Made by a program: the position numbers and the translations under genes. Shown one piece after another: positions 34,161-42,792 of a stretch of DNA of 64,000 nucleotides. Source of the DNA: Modestobacter roseus (GTDB lineage: Bacteria; Actinomycetota; Actinomycetes; Mycobacteriales; Geodermatophilaceae); the NCBI RefSeq assembly GCF_007994135.1, contig NZ_VLKF01000001.1:4402001-4466000 (forward strand). The letters are read 5' to 3'. The notes under the pieces are model-generated. The model was not told the origin of the DNA, made no database searches, and was given only the letters and a program-made list of their open reading frames with translations. The first letter of the stretch is position 1. Each line of letters starts with the position of its first letter.

Positions 34161-36041
34161 ATGACCGACGTGCTGCGCCGGACCGGCCTCTCCACCCCGG
34201 TCCGGCTGGCCATCGCCGAGATCGCCGGGGCCTCCGGCGCCTGGACCCCGGCGCTCGCGCCGACCGGCGACCGGATCGCCTACGTCAGCGACCGCTCCGG
34301 GCTGCCCCGGCTCGAGGTGGCCGCGCTGGACCAGCACACCCCGCCGGCGGTGCTGTCGGCCGCGGACGAGGAGGTCGTCTCGGTCGCCTGGTCACCGGAC
34401 GGCGAGTGGCTGGCCTACCTGGTCAGCCCGGGCGGGTCGATCTGCGCGCAGCTGTGGGCGGTGCGCCCGGACGGCACCGACCGGCACCTGGTCGCCGGGG
34501 AGGACCCGCGGGCGACCGTGCTCGCCGGTGGCTGGACGCTGCAGCCGGGCCACTACGTCTGCTCGATCGCCCCCGGCGACGGCCCGGACGCCGACGTGGT
34601 GCTGGTCGACGTGGTCAGCGGGGCGCACCGCACGCTGGCCCGCGGCGGGTTCCTCGCGGTGACCGCCGTCGCCGCCGACGAGCGCACCGTGCTGGCCCGC
34701 CGTGGCCCGCGCGGGCACCGGCACGTGGTCACCGTCGACGTCGCCACCGGCGTGCAGCGGCGGGTGATCCCGCTGGGTGCCCCCGGCGGCGCGGCCAGCG
34801 AGGACGGCCGGTTCGCCCTCGACGGCGCGGCGGTCTTCCTGCGCGCCGCGCTCCCGCCCCGGCCCGGCCTGCCGCGCAGCGACCGGACCGCGCTGCTGCG
34901 GGTGCCGCTGCACGGCGAGGACCGCCTCCCCGGGGACGCGGAGGTGCTCATCGCCCGTCCGGACGCCGACCTGGAGGCCTACGCCGTCCGGCTGGACGGC
35001 ACGGTCGTCTGCGTGTGGAACCGCGACGGCGTCACGCAGCTGGAGCTCCGCCGGGTTGCCGACGGTGGCCTGGTGCGGTCGGTGCCGCTGCCGGAGCCGG
35101 TCATGCCCGGCTGGTCGCTGGCCGCGGACGGGCGGACCCTGCTGGCCGAGCTGACCGGTCCGACGGCGCCCCGCGCCCTGTACCGGGTGTCGCTGGACGA
35201 GGAGACGGACGCGCCGGCCCCGTTGCCGTCCACCCCGCACTGGCCCGACCCGCGCCTGCTGGTCACCCCGGTGCGCCGGGAGTACCGGTCCGCCGACGGC
35301 ACCGAGCTCGACGGGTGGCTGTACACCCCGCCCGGCGTCGACGGGCCCAACCGGACCGTGGTCAGCTTCCACGGCGGGCCGGAGGGGCAGGAGCGGCCGG
35401 CGTTCTCCCCGCTCGCCCAGTCGCTGGTCGCCGCCGGGCTCACCGTGTTCGCCCCGAACGTGCGCGGCTCGGGCGGCCGCGGGCACGCGTTCATGGCCGC
35501 CGACGACCTGCACGCCCGCGAGGCGTCCTTCGCCGACGTCCCGGCCACCGTCGACCACCTGGTCACCAGCGGGATCGCGCTGCCCGGGCACGTCGGGGCC
35601 TACGGGTGGTCCTACGGCGGTTACCTCACCCTGGTCGCGCTCACCCGCTGGCCGGAGCTCTTCGCCACCGGCGTCACGCTGGCCGGGATGAGCGACCTGC
35701 GCACCTTCTTCGCCGGCACCGAGCCCTGGATGGCGGCGGCGTCGGTCACCGAGTACGGCGACCCGGTGACCGACCGGGACATGCTCGCCTCGATCTCGCC
35801 GATGACGATGCTGGACCGGCTGCGTGCCCCCGTGCTGCTCACCCACGGAGACCGGGACACCAACGTGCCGGTGCTGGAGTCCGTGCAGGCCCACCAGGCC
35901 CTCGCCGCCCGCCGCGCCGCCGACTGCGGCGCCCCCGCCGAACTGCTCCTCTTCCGGGGGGAGGGTCACACGATCGTGGGTCGGGAGAACGTGCTGCACC
36001 TGTCGGAGCGGGTCACCGAGTGGTTCGATCGCTGGCTGTGA
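34161..36041 (+). CDS. S9 family (prolyl oligopeptidase-like) peptidase
   Basis: The protein has 626 residues. An N-terminal beta-propeller-like region (WSPDGEWLAYLVSPGGS and similar repeats) is followed by an alpha/beta hydrolase domain with nucleophile YGWSYGGYLT (about residue 480), Asp in HGDRDTNVP and His in GEGHTIVG, the S9 triad. No signal peptide is seen, so it is cytoplasmic. ATG 34161 has GAGGAGGAG six bases upstream. It sits between the amidotransferase and the ATP-grasp ligase genes; cleavage of the peptide they make, or trimming of a precursor, is a reasonable inference. Confidence 0.88.
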   Translation: MTDVLRRTGLSTPVRLAIAEIAGASGAWTPALAPTGDRIAYVSDRSGLPRLEVAALDQHTPPAVLSAADEEVVSVAWSPDGEWLAYLVSPGGSICAQLWAVRPDGTDRHLVAGEDPRATVLAGGWTLQPGHYVCSIAPGDGPDADVVLVDVVSGAHRTLARGGFLAVTAVAADERTVLARRGPRGHRHVVTVDVATGVQRRVIPLGAPGGAASEDGRFALDGAAVFLRAALPPRPGLPRSDRTALLRVPLHGEDRLPGDAEVLIARPDADLEAYAVRLDGTVVCVWNRDGVTQLELRRVADGGLVRSVPLPEPVMPGWSLAADGRTLLAELTGPTAPRALYRVSLDEETDAPAPLPSTPHWPDPRLLVTPVRREYRSADGTELDGWLYTPPGVDGPNRTVVSFHGGPEGQERPAFSPLAQSLVAAGLTVFAPNVRGSGGRGHAFMAADDLHAREASFADVPATVDHLVTSGIALPGHVGAYGWSYGGYLTLVALTRWPELFATGVTLAGMSDLRTFFAGTEPWMAAASVTEYGDPVTDRDMLASISPMTMLDRLRAPVLLTHGDRDTNVPVLESVQAHQALAARRAADCGAPAELLLFRGEGHTIVGRENVLHLSERVTEWFDRWL

Positions 36042-36090
36042 GCTCCCCGCCGGTCAGCCCCCCGGCCGACCCCGCAGCAGACGACCGGCG

Positions 36091-37575
36091 ATGAGCGAGA
36101 CCGCGGGCGTCTTCGCGCGCTACCCGGGCTCCGCCACCGACGAGGCGGTCGACGCCGCCGGCCGCGTGCGCCCGGAGTGGTCCCCGGTGGCGCGCGTGCT
36201 CGACGAGCTCGGCGCCGGGGGGATCGCCGCCACCGCGGCCGCTACCGCCCAGGAGCGCGGGCTGCGCGGCGTCGTGCAGGGCAGCTGGCTGGACGGGCGG
36301 TTCACCGAGCGGCCGGTGCCGATGTGCCCGGTGCCGCGGCTGCTCCCGGCCGCCGACTGGGCGCACCTCGCGCGCGGGGTCGAGCAGCGCGCCCGCGCGC
36401 TGAACGCCTTCCTCGCCGACGTCTACCGCGCCGCCGGCCGACGGCGCAGCGACCCGGACGGCGGCCCGGAGGTGGTGCGCGCCGGCGTGGTGCCCGCCCG
36501 GCTGGTCACCGCCAGCCCCGGCCACCGCCCCGAGGCCGTGGCCCTGGGCACGCCGACCCGGGCCCGGGCCACCGTGCTGGCGTGCGACCTCGTCCAGGGC
36601 CCGGACGGCTGGGTGGTGCTCGCCGACGACGCGCGGATGCCGGTCGGCATCGGCTACGCGCTGGCCGACCGGGACAGCGGCCGGGCCGCGCTGCCGGACC
36701 TCTACGCCGACGCCGAGGCGCGCGGGCTGGCCGACCCGGCCGGGGCGGTCGCGCTGCTGCGGGCGGCCCTGGTCGAGGCGGCGCCCCCGGCGTGCAGCGG
36801 CGCTCCCGGGCTGGCGGTGCTCAGCGACGGGCCGGGCAGCACCAGCTGGTTCGAGCACCGGCTGCTCGCCGAGGCGCTGGGCGTGCCGCTGGCCACCCCG
36901 GACACCCTCTGGGCGACCCCGGCCGGCGGGGTCGCCGTCCAGGTGCGCGGGGAGCGGGTGCCGGTCGACGTGCTGTACCGGCGGGTGGACGAGAGCGAGC
37001 TGGCCGGCCACCTGACCGCCGGCGGCCCGCCGCTGGGCGTGCTGACCGGGCACGCGGTGCGGGCCGGCCGGCTCACCCTGGCCAACGTGCCGGGCAACGG
37101 CGTCGCGGACGACCCCGCACTGCACCGGTACGTGCCCGAGCTGATCCGCTTCTACCTGGCCGAGGAGCCGGTGCTGGCCGGCGTGCCCACCTGGTCACTG
37201 GCCGAGGACGCGCACCTGGCCCAGGTCCGCGACCGGCTGCACGAGCTGGTCGTGGTGCCGGTCGACGGCTACGGCGGGCAGGGCGTGGTGCACGGCCCGC
37301 GGTGCTCGGCGGCCGAGCTGGCCGAGTTGCACGCCGAGGTGGAGGCCGCACCCCACCGGTTCGTCGTCCGGGAGCCGGTCGAGCCCTCGACCGTGCCCAC
37401 CGTCGTCGACGGGACCGTGCGGCCGCGGCGGGCGGGCCTTCGGGTGTTCGCCGTCGCCGGGGCGGGCAGCACCCGGGTGCTGCCCGCCCCGCTCAGCCGG
37501 GTCGCGGCCGACGTGGACGGCCTGCCGGCCGACGACGACGCGGCCAGCAAGGACACCTGGGTCCTGCCCGGCTGA
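36091..37575 (+). CDS. Circularly permuted type 2 ATP-grasp ligase
   Basis: The protein has 494 residues and matches the CP_ATPgrasp_2 family: CPVPRLLPAADWAHLARGV and RALNAFLADVY near the start, YALADRD, PVDVLYRRVDE, YVPELIRFYLAEEPVL in the middle, and DTWVLPG at the end. These proteins are predicted peptide or amide ligases. The expected DNLRVPSG element is DDARMPVG here, so it is a divergent member. The alpha-E and transglutaminase partners often found beside this family are absent. It begins 49 bases after the peptidase stop; a reading from further upstream is open but not supported by a ribosome-binding site. Confidence 0.83.
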   Translation: MSETAGVFARYPGSATDEAVDAAGRVRPEWSPVARVLDELGAGGIAATAAATAQERGLRGVVQGSWLDGRFTERPVPMCPVPRLLPAADWAHLARGVEQRARALNAFLADVYRAAGRRRSDPDGGPEVVRAGVVPARLVTASPGHRPEAVALGTPTRARATVLACDLVQGPDGWVVLADDARMPVGIGYALADRDSGRAALPDLYADAEARGLADPAGAVALLRAALVEAAPPACSGAPGLAVLSDGPGSTSWFEHRLLAEALGVPLATPDTLWATPAGGVAVQVRGERVPVDVLYRRVDESELAGHLTAGGPPLGVLTGHAVRAGRLTLANVPGNGVADDPALHRYVPELIRFYLAEEPVLAGVPTWSLAEDAHLAQVRDRLHELVVVPVDGYGGQGVVHGPRCSAAELAELHAEVEAAPHRFVVREPVEPSTVPTVVDGTVRPRRAGLRVFAVAGAGSTRVLPAPLSRVAADVDGLPADDDAASKDTWVLPG

Positions 37576-37604
37576 CGCGGACGCCGGCGGCCGCGGGCGC
37601 GCCG

Positions 37605-38576
37605 TCAGAGGGGCTGCAGCCGGCGCCAGGCGGTCCAGGCGCTGGCGATCATGTCGGGCAGGCCCCGCCGCGCGCGGAACCCCAGCTCGCGCTCGATCCG
37701 GCCGACCGCGGCGACGACGCTCGCCGCGTCCCCGGGACGGCGGCCGGCCACGACCGGGGTGGTGTCGGCGCCGGTGACCTCGGCGACGACGCGCAGCACG
37801 TCGCGCACGCTGCAGCCGGCGCCGGTGCCCACGTTGTACGTGCCGCCGGCCGACCCCGCGGTCAGCGCCCGGGCGGCGGCCAGGTGCGCGGTGGCGACGT
37901 CGGCGACGTGCACGTAGTCCCGGACCCCGGTGCCGTCGGGGGTGGCGTGGTCGTCGCCGAACACCACCGGCGGCGTGCCGGCGTCGAGGGCGGCGAAGAC
38001 CATCGGCACCAGGTTGGCCGCACCGGTGTCGCCGAGCCGGGGTCGCGCGGCGCCGGCCACGTTGAAGTAGCGCAGCGAGGTGGCCGCCAGCCCGTAGGCG
38101 GTGGCGCAGTCGCGCAGCACCCACTCGCTGACCAGCTTGGTCTGCCCGTAGGGCGACAGCGGGCGGCACGGCGCGTCCTCGGTGACCGGGTCGGCGTCGG
38201 GTGCGCCGTAGACCGCGGCGCTGCTGGAGAAGACGAACCGGCCCACGCCCTTCGCCCGGCAGCTCTCCAGCAGCGCGACCAGCCCCTCGACGTTCTCCGC
38301 GAAGTACCGGAGGGGGTCGGCCACCGACTCCGCGACCGCCTTCTTGCCGGCCACGTGCACCACGCCCTGCACCGCGTGCTCGCGCAGCACCCGGCGCACC
38401 AGCCCGCGGTCCCGCACCGAGCCGACCACCAGGGGCACCCCGGGCAGCCCGTCGAGCCGGCCGGCGTCCCCGCTGGACAGGTCGTCGAGCACCACCACTG
38501 GTTCACCGGCGGCGGCCATCGCGTGCACCACGTGGGCGCCGATGTAGCCGGCGCCGCCGGTGACCAGCCAGGTCAC
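37605..38576 (-). CDS. galE: UDP-glucose 4-epimerase (last gene of the inositol/YcaO operon)
   Basis: The protein has 323 residues: Rossmann motif TGGAGYIGAH at the N-terminus, FSSSAAVYG with catalytic Ser, and YGQTK with the catalytic Tyr and Lys. FNVAGAARP and RDYVHVADVA are typical of GalE, which interconverts UDP-glucose and UDP-galactose (or their N-acetyl forms). GTG 38576 overlaps the PIG-L stop by four bases. In this operon it may supply the nucleotide sugar used by the GT4 glycosyltransferase two genes upstream. Confidence 0.88.
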   Translation of the reverse strand: MTWLVTGGAGYIGAHVVHAMAAAGEPVVVLDDLSSGDAGRLDGLPGVPLVVGSVRDRGLVRRVLREHAVQGVVHVAGKKAVAESVADPLRYFAENVEGLVALLESCRAKGVGRFVFSSSAAVYGAPDADPVTEDAPCRPLSPYGQTKLVSEWVLRDCATAYGLAATSLRYFNVAGAARPRLGDTGAANLVPMVFAALDAGTPPVVFGDDHATPDGTGVRDYVHVADVATAHLAAARALTAGSAGGTYNVGTGAGCSVRDVLRVVAEVTGADTTPVVAGRRPGDAASVVAAVGRIERELGFRARRGLPDMIASAWTAWRRLQPL

Positions 38577-39298
38577 GCCTGCACCGCCACCAGTTCCGGC
38601 GGCAGCGCCGCGAGCGCCGCCGGCCCGGCCAGCAGCACCTCCGGCAGGTCCGCGAGGGCGGTGCGCATGCCGGTCTCCCCGCCGAACTGGAAGCCCAGCT
38701 GGCTGCGGTAGCAGGCGCATGCCCCGGCCCGCCGCTCCGGCAGCTGCGGGAGCCGCACGGGCGACAGCCCGCCGGGCAGCGCCCCGCCGGGGACGGCGTC
38801 GGGCCGCCGCAGCACGTAGGGGCTGTCCCGCCACCACAGCGTCGGCCGGTCCAGCGCCGCCACCGCGCGCAGCACCTGCAGGTGGTCGACGTGGGCGCCC
38901 AGCCCCTGCGGCGCCAGCCACAGGTCGGCGTCCAAGCCGGCCAGCCGGTCGGCGACCTCGGTCCACACGTCGTCGCCGGGGTGCACGCCGGCGAACAGGT
39001 CCGGCGCGCTGGTGTAGCCGCGGTGCGGGGCCTCGGGCAGGTCCCAGTCGACCGCCGTCGCGCCGAGCACCGCCACCGCGGCGGCGTTCTCGATCCGGCG
39101 CAGCGCCAGGTAGTCGACGTCGGCCGGCAGCCCCTTGTCCAGCTGGCAGGCCAGCGCGAAGCCGGTCGGGTCGGGCACGCTGCGGGTGAAGCAGGTGACC
39201 ACGGTGACCTCGTGCCCCGCGTCGGCCAGTGCGGCGAGGGTCGCCCCGGCGGAGAAGGCGGCGTCGTCGAGGTGCGGGCTGACCGCGAGCACGCGCAT
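38573..39298 (-). CDS. PIG-L family deacetylase
   Basis: The protein has 241 residues. The metal-binding PHLDDA motif (residues 8-13) and the later AHVDHL are those of PIG-L/MshB enzymes, zinc-dependent N-deacetylases of N-acetylglucosamine conjugates, including the mycothiol precursor GlcNAc-inositol. ATG 39298 shares one base with the glycosyltransferase stop. Next to a GT4 enzyme and in an operon with an inositol phosphate synthase, de-N-acetylation of a glycosylated inositol-like product is a plausible role (inference). Confidence 0.87.
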   Translation of the reverse strand: MRVLAVSPHLDDAAFSAGATLAALADAGHEVTVVTCFTRSVPDPTGFALACQLDKGLPADVDYLALRRIENAAAVAVLGATAVDWDLPEAPHRGYTSAPDLFAGVHPGDDVWTEVADRLAGLDADLWLAPQGLGAHVDHLQVLRAVAALDRPTLWWRDSPYVLRRPDAVPGGALPGGLSPVRLPQLPERRAGACACYRSQLGFQFGGETGMRTALADLPEVLLAGPAALAALPPELVAVQA

Positions 39299-40506
39299 CA
39301 GAGCAGGTGCGCCGCGGACCGGAAGCGGCACGTCTCGTCCACCGTGGCGGGTGACGTCCAGTCCAGGTCCGGCGCGGTGCCGGCCAGCTCGGTGCAGACC
39401 TCGTCGATGCTGCGGGCGAGCACCGGCCAGGAGTACAGCCGGCGCACCTCCTCCAGCGCGGTGGTGGCCAGCCGGGTGCGCAGCGCGGCGTCGCCGAGCA
39501 GCCGGTCCAGCTCCTTGCGCAGGCCGGCGACGTCGCCCGGTTCGTGCAGCAGCCCGTTCTCCTCGTGCCGCAGGCAGTCGACGACGCCGACGCTGTCGGT
39601 GCTCACCGTGGGCAGCCCGCTGGCCATCGCCTCCAGCAGGGTGTTGCTGAACCCCTCGCTGTAGGTGGGGCTGACGAACACGTCCGCCGTGCGGTACACC
39701 GCGGGTGCCTCGTCCGGGGGCACGTAGCCGAGGAAGGTCGTGCGCCCGTCGGCGCGGGCCTTCGCCTCGTCCAGGTCCGGGCCGATGCCGGACACCACCA
39801 GCCGGACGCCGTCGGGCAGCGCCTCGAGCAGGTCGAGCACGCCCTTGCGCCGGTCGACCCGGCCGTGGAACAGCAGCACCGGCGGGTCGGCCAGGCTGCC
39901 CAGCGGCCGGTCGCCGGGGGTGAACCGGGTGGTGTCGGTCGCGCCCGGCACGATCGTGAACCGCGCCGGGTCGGTGCCCAGGTTGCCGACGACCTCGTCG
40001 CGGAAACTGGCGCTGCCGATCAGCACCGCTCCGGCGTGGTCGAGCACGGCGCGCATCGCGTCGGCGTGCGTGCTGCAGCAGGTGCCCACCCAGTGCCCGT
40101 CGCCGCCCTGGATGCTGACCAGGTTCGGCAGTCCGGTCCGCCGGGAGGCCTCCAGCACGGCCAGGCCGGGCGGGTAGCCGTACTGGGCGTGCAGCACGTC
40201 GAAGGGCCGCTGCTCGTGCAGCTCGACGACGGTGCGCACGATCTCGGCGATGTCGCCCTCCCAGTCGGCCGGGACGACGGTCTCGCCCCGGCTGGGCAGG
40301 GCGTGCACCTCGACGCCCGCGGGCACCCGGTCGGCCGGCGGCACGCCGCCGCCGTAGACCCGGGTGCCCGCCTCGTCGTCCCGGTACTGGCTGACCAGGG
40401 TGACCTCGTGGCCCAGCGCGACGAGCTCGCGGAGCAGGTTCTCCGCGTAGACGCTCATCCCGCTCACCGCGGGCCAGTAGCGGCGGCTGACGAAGCAGAT
40501 CCTCAT
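39298..40506 (-). CDS. GT4 family glycosyltransferase
   Basis: The protein has 402 residues with GT-B fold features: N-terminal YWPAVSGMSVYAENLLREL glycine-rich acceptor site and C-terminal nucleotide-sugar site SPTYSEGFSNTLLEAMASGL (the EX7E-like motif with both Glu). MshA and other GT4 enzymes use UDP-GlcNAc or UDP-hexoses. HAQYGYPPGLAVLEA and GTCCSTHADAM are unusual and cannot be assigned. It starts ten bases after the TIM-barrel stop; this is the only junction in the ten-gene operon with a gap. Confidence 0.88.
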   Translation of the reverse strand: MRICFVSRRYWPAVSGMSVYAENLLRELVALGHEVTLVSQYRDDEAGTRVYGGGVPPADRVPAGVEVHALPSRGETVVPADWEGDIAEIVRTVVELHEQRPFDVLHAQYGYPPGLAVLEASRRTGLPNLVSIQGGDGHWVGTCCSTHADAMRAVLDHAGAVLIGSASFRDEVVGNLGTDPARFTIVPGATDTTRFTPGDRPLGSLADPPVLLFHGRVDRRKGVLDLLEALPDGVRLVVSGIGPDLDEAKARADGRTTFLGYVPPDEAPAVYRTADVFVSPTYSEGFSNTLLEAMASGLPTVSTDSVGVVDCLRHEENGLLHEPGDVAGLRKELDRLLGDAALRTRLATTALEEVRRLYSWPVLARSIDEVCTELAGTAPDLDWTSPATVDETCRFRSAAHLL

Positions 40507-40516
40507 GACTCGTCCC

Positions 40517-41347
40517 TCATGACTCGGCCTTCCGCAACAGCTCGATGGAGCGGGGCACCAGCTGGTGCGCCCGGTGGCCGTCCCGCGAGAGCTCGAGGGT
40601 GACCAGCCGCTGGTAGTCGGCCGCCTGCAGCGCGGCCAGCACCGCGGGCAGGTCTACGTCGCCCTCGTCGAGCGGCAGGTGGTCGTGCACGCCGCGGCGC
40701 ATCCCCTCGACCGCGACCGTGCCCAGGCGGTCGGCGAAGGTCGCCACCGCCTGCTCGGGGGCGTACCGGCCGCTGACGACGCAGTGCCCGGTGTCCAGCG
40801 CCAGGGTCAGCCCCGGGACCTCGGCGGCCAGCCGCGCCCAGTCGTCGGCGTCCTCGACGAGCATCCCCGGCTCCGGCTCGACGGCCAGGTCGTAGGCGCG
40901 CCCACCGTGGCTGTCGACCAGGGCCCGGACGCCGTCGGCCAGCCAGCGCCACGCGTCGTCCCGGTCGACCCCCGGCTGCGGCACGCCGGCCCAGAAGCTC
41001 ACCGCCTCGGCCCGCAGCACCTCGGCGAGGTCGCAGGCCAGCCGCAGGTAGGCCAGCCGGCGGTGGCGGCCCTCGGCGCCGGGGTTGACCAGCGTGGGCT
41101 CGTGCTTGACCCGCGGGTCGAGCAGGAACCGGGCACCGGTCTCCACGACCACGTCCAGACCCAGGGCGTCGCAGCGCGCCCGCACCCGCTCGGCCTGGGC
41201 GAACGCGTCGTCGGCGAACGGGTCCAGGTGCACCACGTCGAGGGTGAGCGCCACCCCGGCGTAGCCGCAGTCGGCCAGGAAGGCCAGCGCGTCGTCCAGC
41301 CGGTGGGAGGTCAGCCCGTTGGTGTTGTAGGCGTACCGCAGGCTCAT
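40517..41347 (-). CDS. Sugar phosphate isomerase/epimerase-type TIM barrel
   Basis: The protein has 276 residues, a xylose-isomerase-like (AP endonuclease 2) TIM barrel. Metal ligands are likely in LAVEPEPGM (Glu), LALDTGHC (Asp, His), GMRRGVHDHLPLDEG (His) and LVTLELSRDG (Glu), the pattern of IolE, IolI and IolH-like enzymes. It is a dehydratase, isomerase or epimerase acting on inositol- or sugar-derived keto compounds by family. ATG 41347 overlaps the YcaO stop by four bases. Confidence 0.85.
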   Translation of the reverse strand: MSLRYAYNTNGLTSHRLDDALAFLADCGYAGVALTLDVVHLDPFADDAFAQAERVRARCDALGLDVVVETGARFLLDPRVKHEPTLVNPGAEGRHRRLAYLRLACDLAEVLRAEAVSFWAGVPQPGVDRDDAWRWLADGVRALVDSHGGRAYDLAVEPEPGMLVEDADDWARLAAEVPGLTLALDTGHCVVSGRYAPEQAVATFADRLGTVAVEGMRRGVHDHLPLDEGDVDLPAVLAALQAADYQRLVTLELSRDGHRAHQLVPRSIELLRKAES

Positions 41348-42792
41348 GACACGGCCCCGGCCGCCGTCGCCGCGACGTGCCGGCCCGGCTCCCGGTACAG
41401 CGCGTACAGCTCGCCCACCGCGCGGTCCGCGCCGGCCCGGTCGAACCAGGCCGGCCCGCCGAGGCGCTCTTCGGCCTCGGCGGTCAGGTGCACCCTCGCC
41501 CAGCCGCCCGGGTCGACGCCGACGGCGGCGAGCCCGGCACCGGGGCCGTCGCGCTCCAGCAGCCGTTGCACGCCGCGCTCGCCGATCCGGCCGTAGGACA
41601 TCGTCTCGGCCTCCAGCCCCGGCACCAGCACCTTCGCTCCGACCGCCTCGCCCTGCGAGGGCTGCAGGTCGACCAGCACGTCGAACCCGGCCGCGGTCAG
41701 CGTCCCGACGGGGTCGCCGCTGCCGGTGGGCAGGTCGGTCAGCGCCACGGTGCTGCGCTGGGCGAGCACCGAACCCCGCAGCAGGTCGACCAGCCGGTCG
41801 GTGCCCAGCCGGGTCCACGCCAGCATCGCCCGCAGCGCCCGGTCCTCCTCGACCATCCGCTCCGGCGGGTGCCCGCGCAGCCACTGGTCCAGGTAGCCCG
41901 GCGGGGTCGCGGCCGCGACGGCGTCCAGCGGGCCGTGCATGAACGCCTTCCGGCTGCGGGCGGCGGCGAACTCGAACAGCGCCTTGCGCACCGCGGCGTC
42001 CCGGTCGGCCGACGCCGCCTCGCCGCAGGCGGTGACCATCATCGGCGCCGGCTCCGAGCCGTCCCGCGAGCAGCCGACGGCGTAGACCGAGACGACGCCG
42101 TGCCCGGTGCTCGCCAGCTTGACCAGGACGTCGATGCCCGCGGCGTCCAGCCGGTCCAGCAGGGCGAGGGCGTCCGGGTCGCGCAGCCCGGCCAGGTCGA
42201 GCACCACGCCCTGGTCCAGCGCCCGGAAGGTGGTGACGTTGCCGTCGCGCTGCAGCAGCTCCAGCACCGCGTGGCCGACCGCCCGCTCGGCGTCGAACCC
42301 GGCGCCCTGCCCGTTGCTGATCACGGTGGTCAGCCAGCCGCCGGGCGGCGGGTCGCCGGGCAGCTCCTCCGGGGCGGAGACCACCAGCTCGGCGGGGACG
42401 AGCACCTGCTCGCCGTCCCGGGTGCGGCTCATCGGCAGCCACTGCAGCGGCCGGTCGTCGACGTAGTCGCTGCCGGCCTCGAGGCACAGCGTGCGCGGGT
42501 CGGCGACCCGGTCCCGGCCCTCGGTGCGGGCCAGCTCGCGGTAGGAGCCGTGCACCCGGTCGAGCCCGGCGTGCGCGCGGACGGACAGCGCCATCTCCGC
42601 CATCTCTCCCAGCGCCCCGGTGCGCGCCTCCTCCCGGGTGGCGCCGTAGCCCAGCCCGCTGCCGCCGGGGTGGTCCGGCGTCGAGGACAGGAACGCGCTG
42701 TGCAGCGGCACGTCGAGGACGTCCAGCCCCTCGATCGGGAACTCCTCGACGCCGGGCGGGAACGAGGCGAGGTACCGCTGGGCGGTGCTCAC
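41344..42792 (-). CDS. Stand-alone YcaO domain protein
   Basis: The protein has 482 residues. YcaO ATP-binding elements are visible: EMAEMALS (about residues 60-67), AVLELLQRDGNVTTF (about 165-180) and ALFEFAAARSRKAF (about 270). YcaO enzymes use ATP to activate amide carbonyls for cyclodehydration, thioamide or amidine formation, mostly on ribosomal peptides. Here there is no partner E1-like/ocin-ThiF gene, no TfuA gene and no precursor peptide in the operon, and no proline-rich YcaO C-terminus. It overlaps both neighbours by four bases. Substrate unknown; a small molecule is possible. Confidence 0.85.
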   Translation of the reverse strand: MSTAQRYLASFPPGVEEFPIEGLDVLDVPLHSAFLSSTPDHPGGSGLGYGATREEARTGALGEMAEMALSVRAHAGLDRVHGSYRELARTEGRDRVADPRTLCLEAGSDYVDDRPLQWLPMSRTRDGEQVLVPAELVVSAPEELPGDPPPGGWLTTVISNGQGAGFDAERAVGHAVLELLQRDGNVTTFRALDQGVVLDLAGLRDPDALALLDRLDAAGIDVLVKLASTGHGVVSVYAVGCSRDGSEPAPMMVTACGEAASADRDAAVRKALFEFAAARSRKAFMHGPLDAVAAATPPGYLDQWLRGHPPERMVEEDRALRAMLAWTRLGTDRLVDLLRGSVLAQRSTVALTDLPTGSGDPVGTLTAAGFDVLVDLQPSQGEAVGAKVLVPGLEAETMSYGRIGERGVQRLLERDGPGAGLAAVGVDPGGWARVHLTAEAEERLGGPAWFDRAGADRAVGELYALYREPGRHVAATAAGAVS

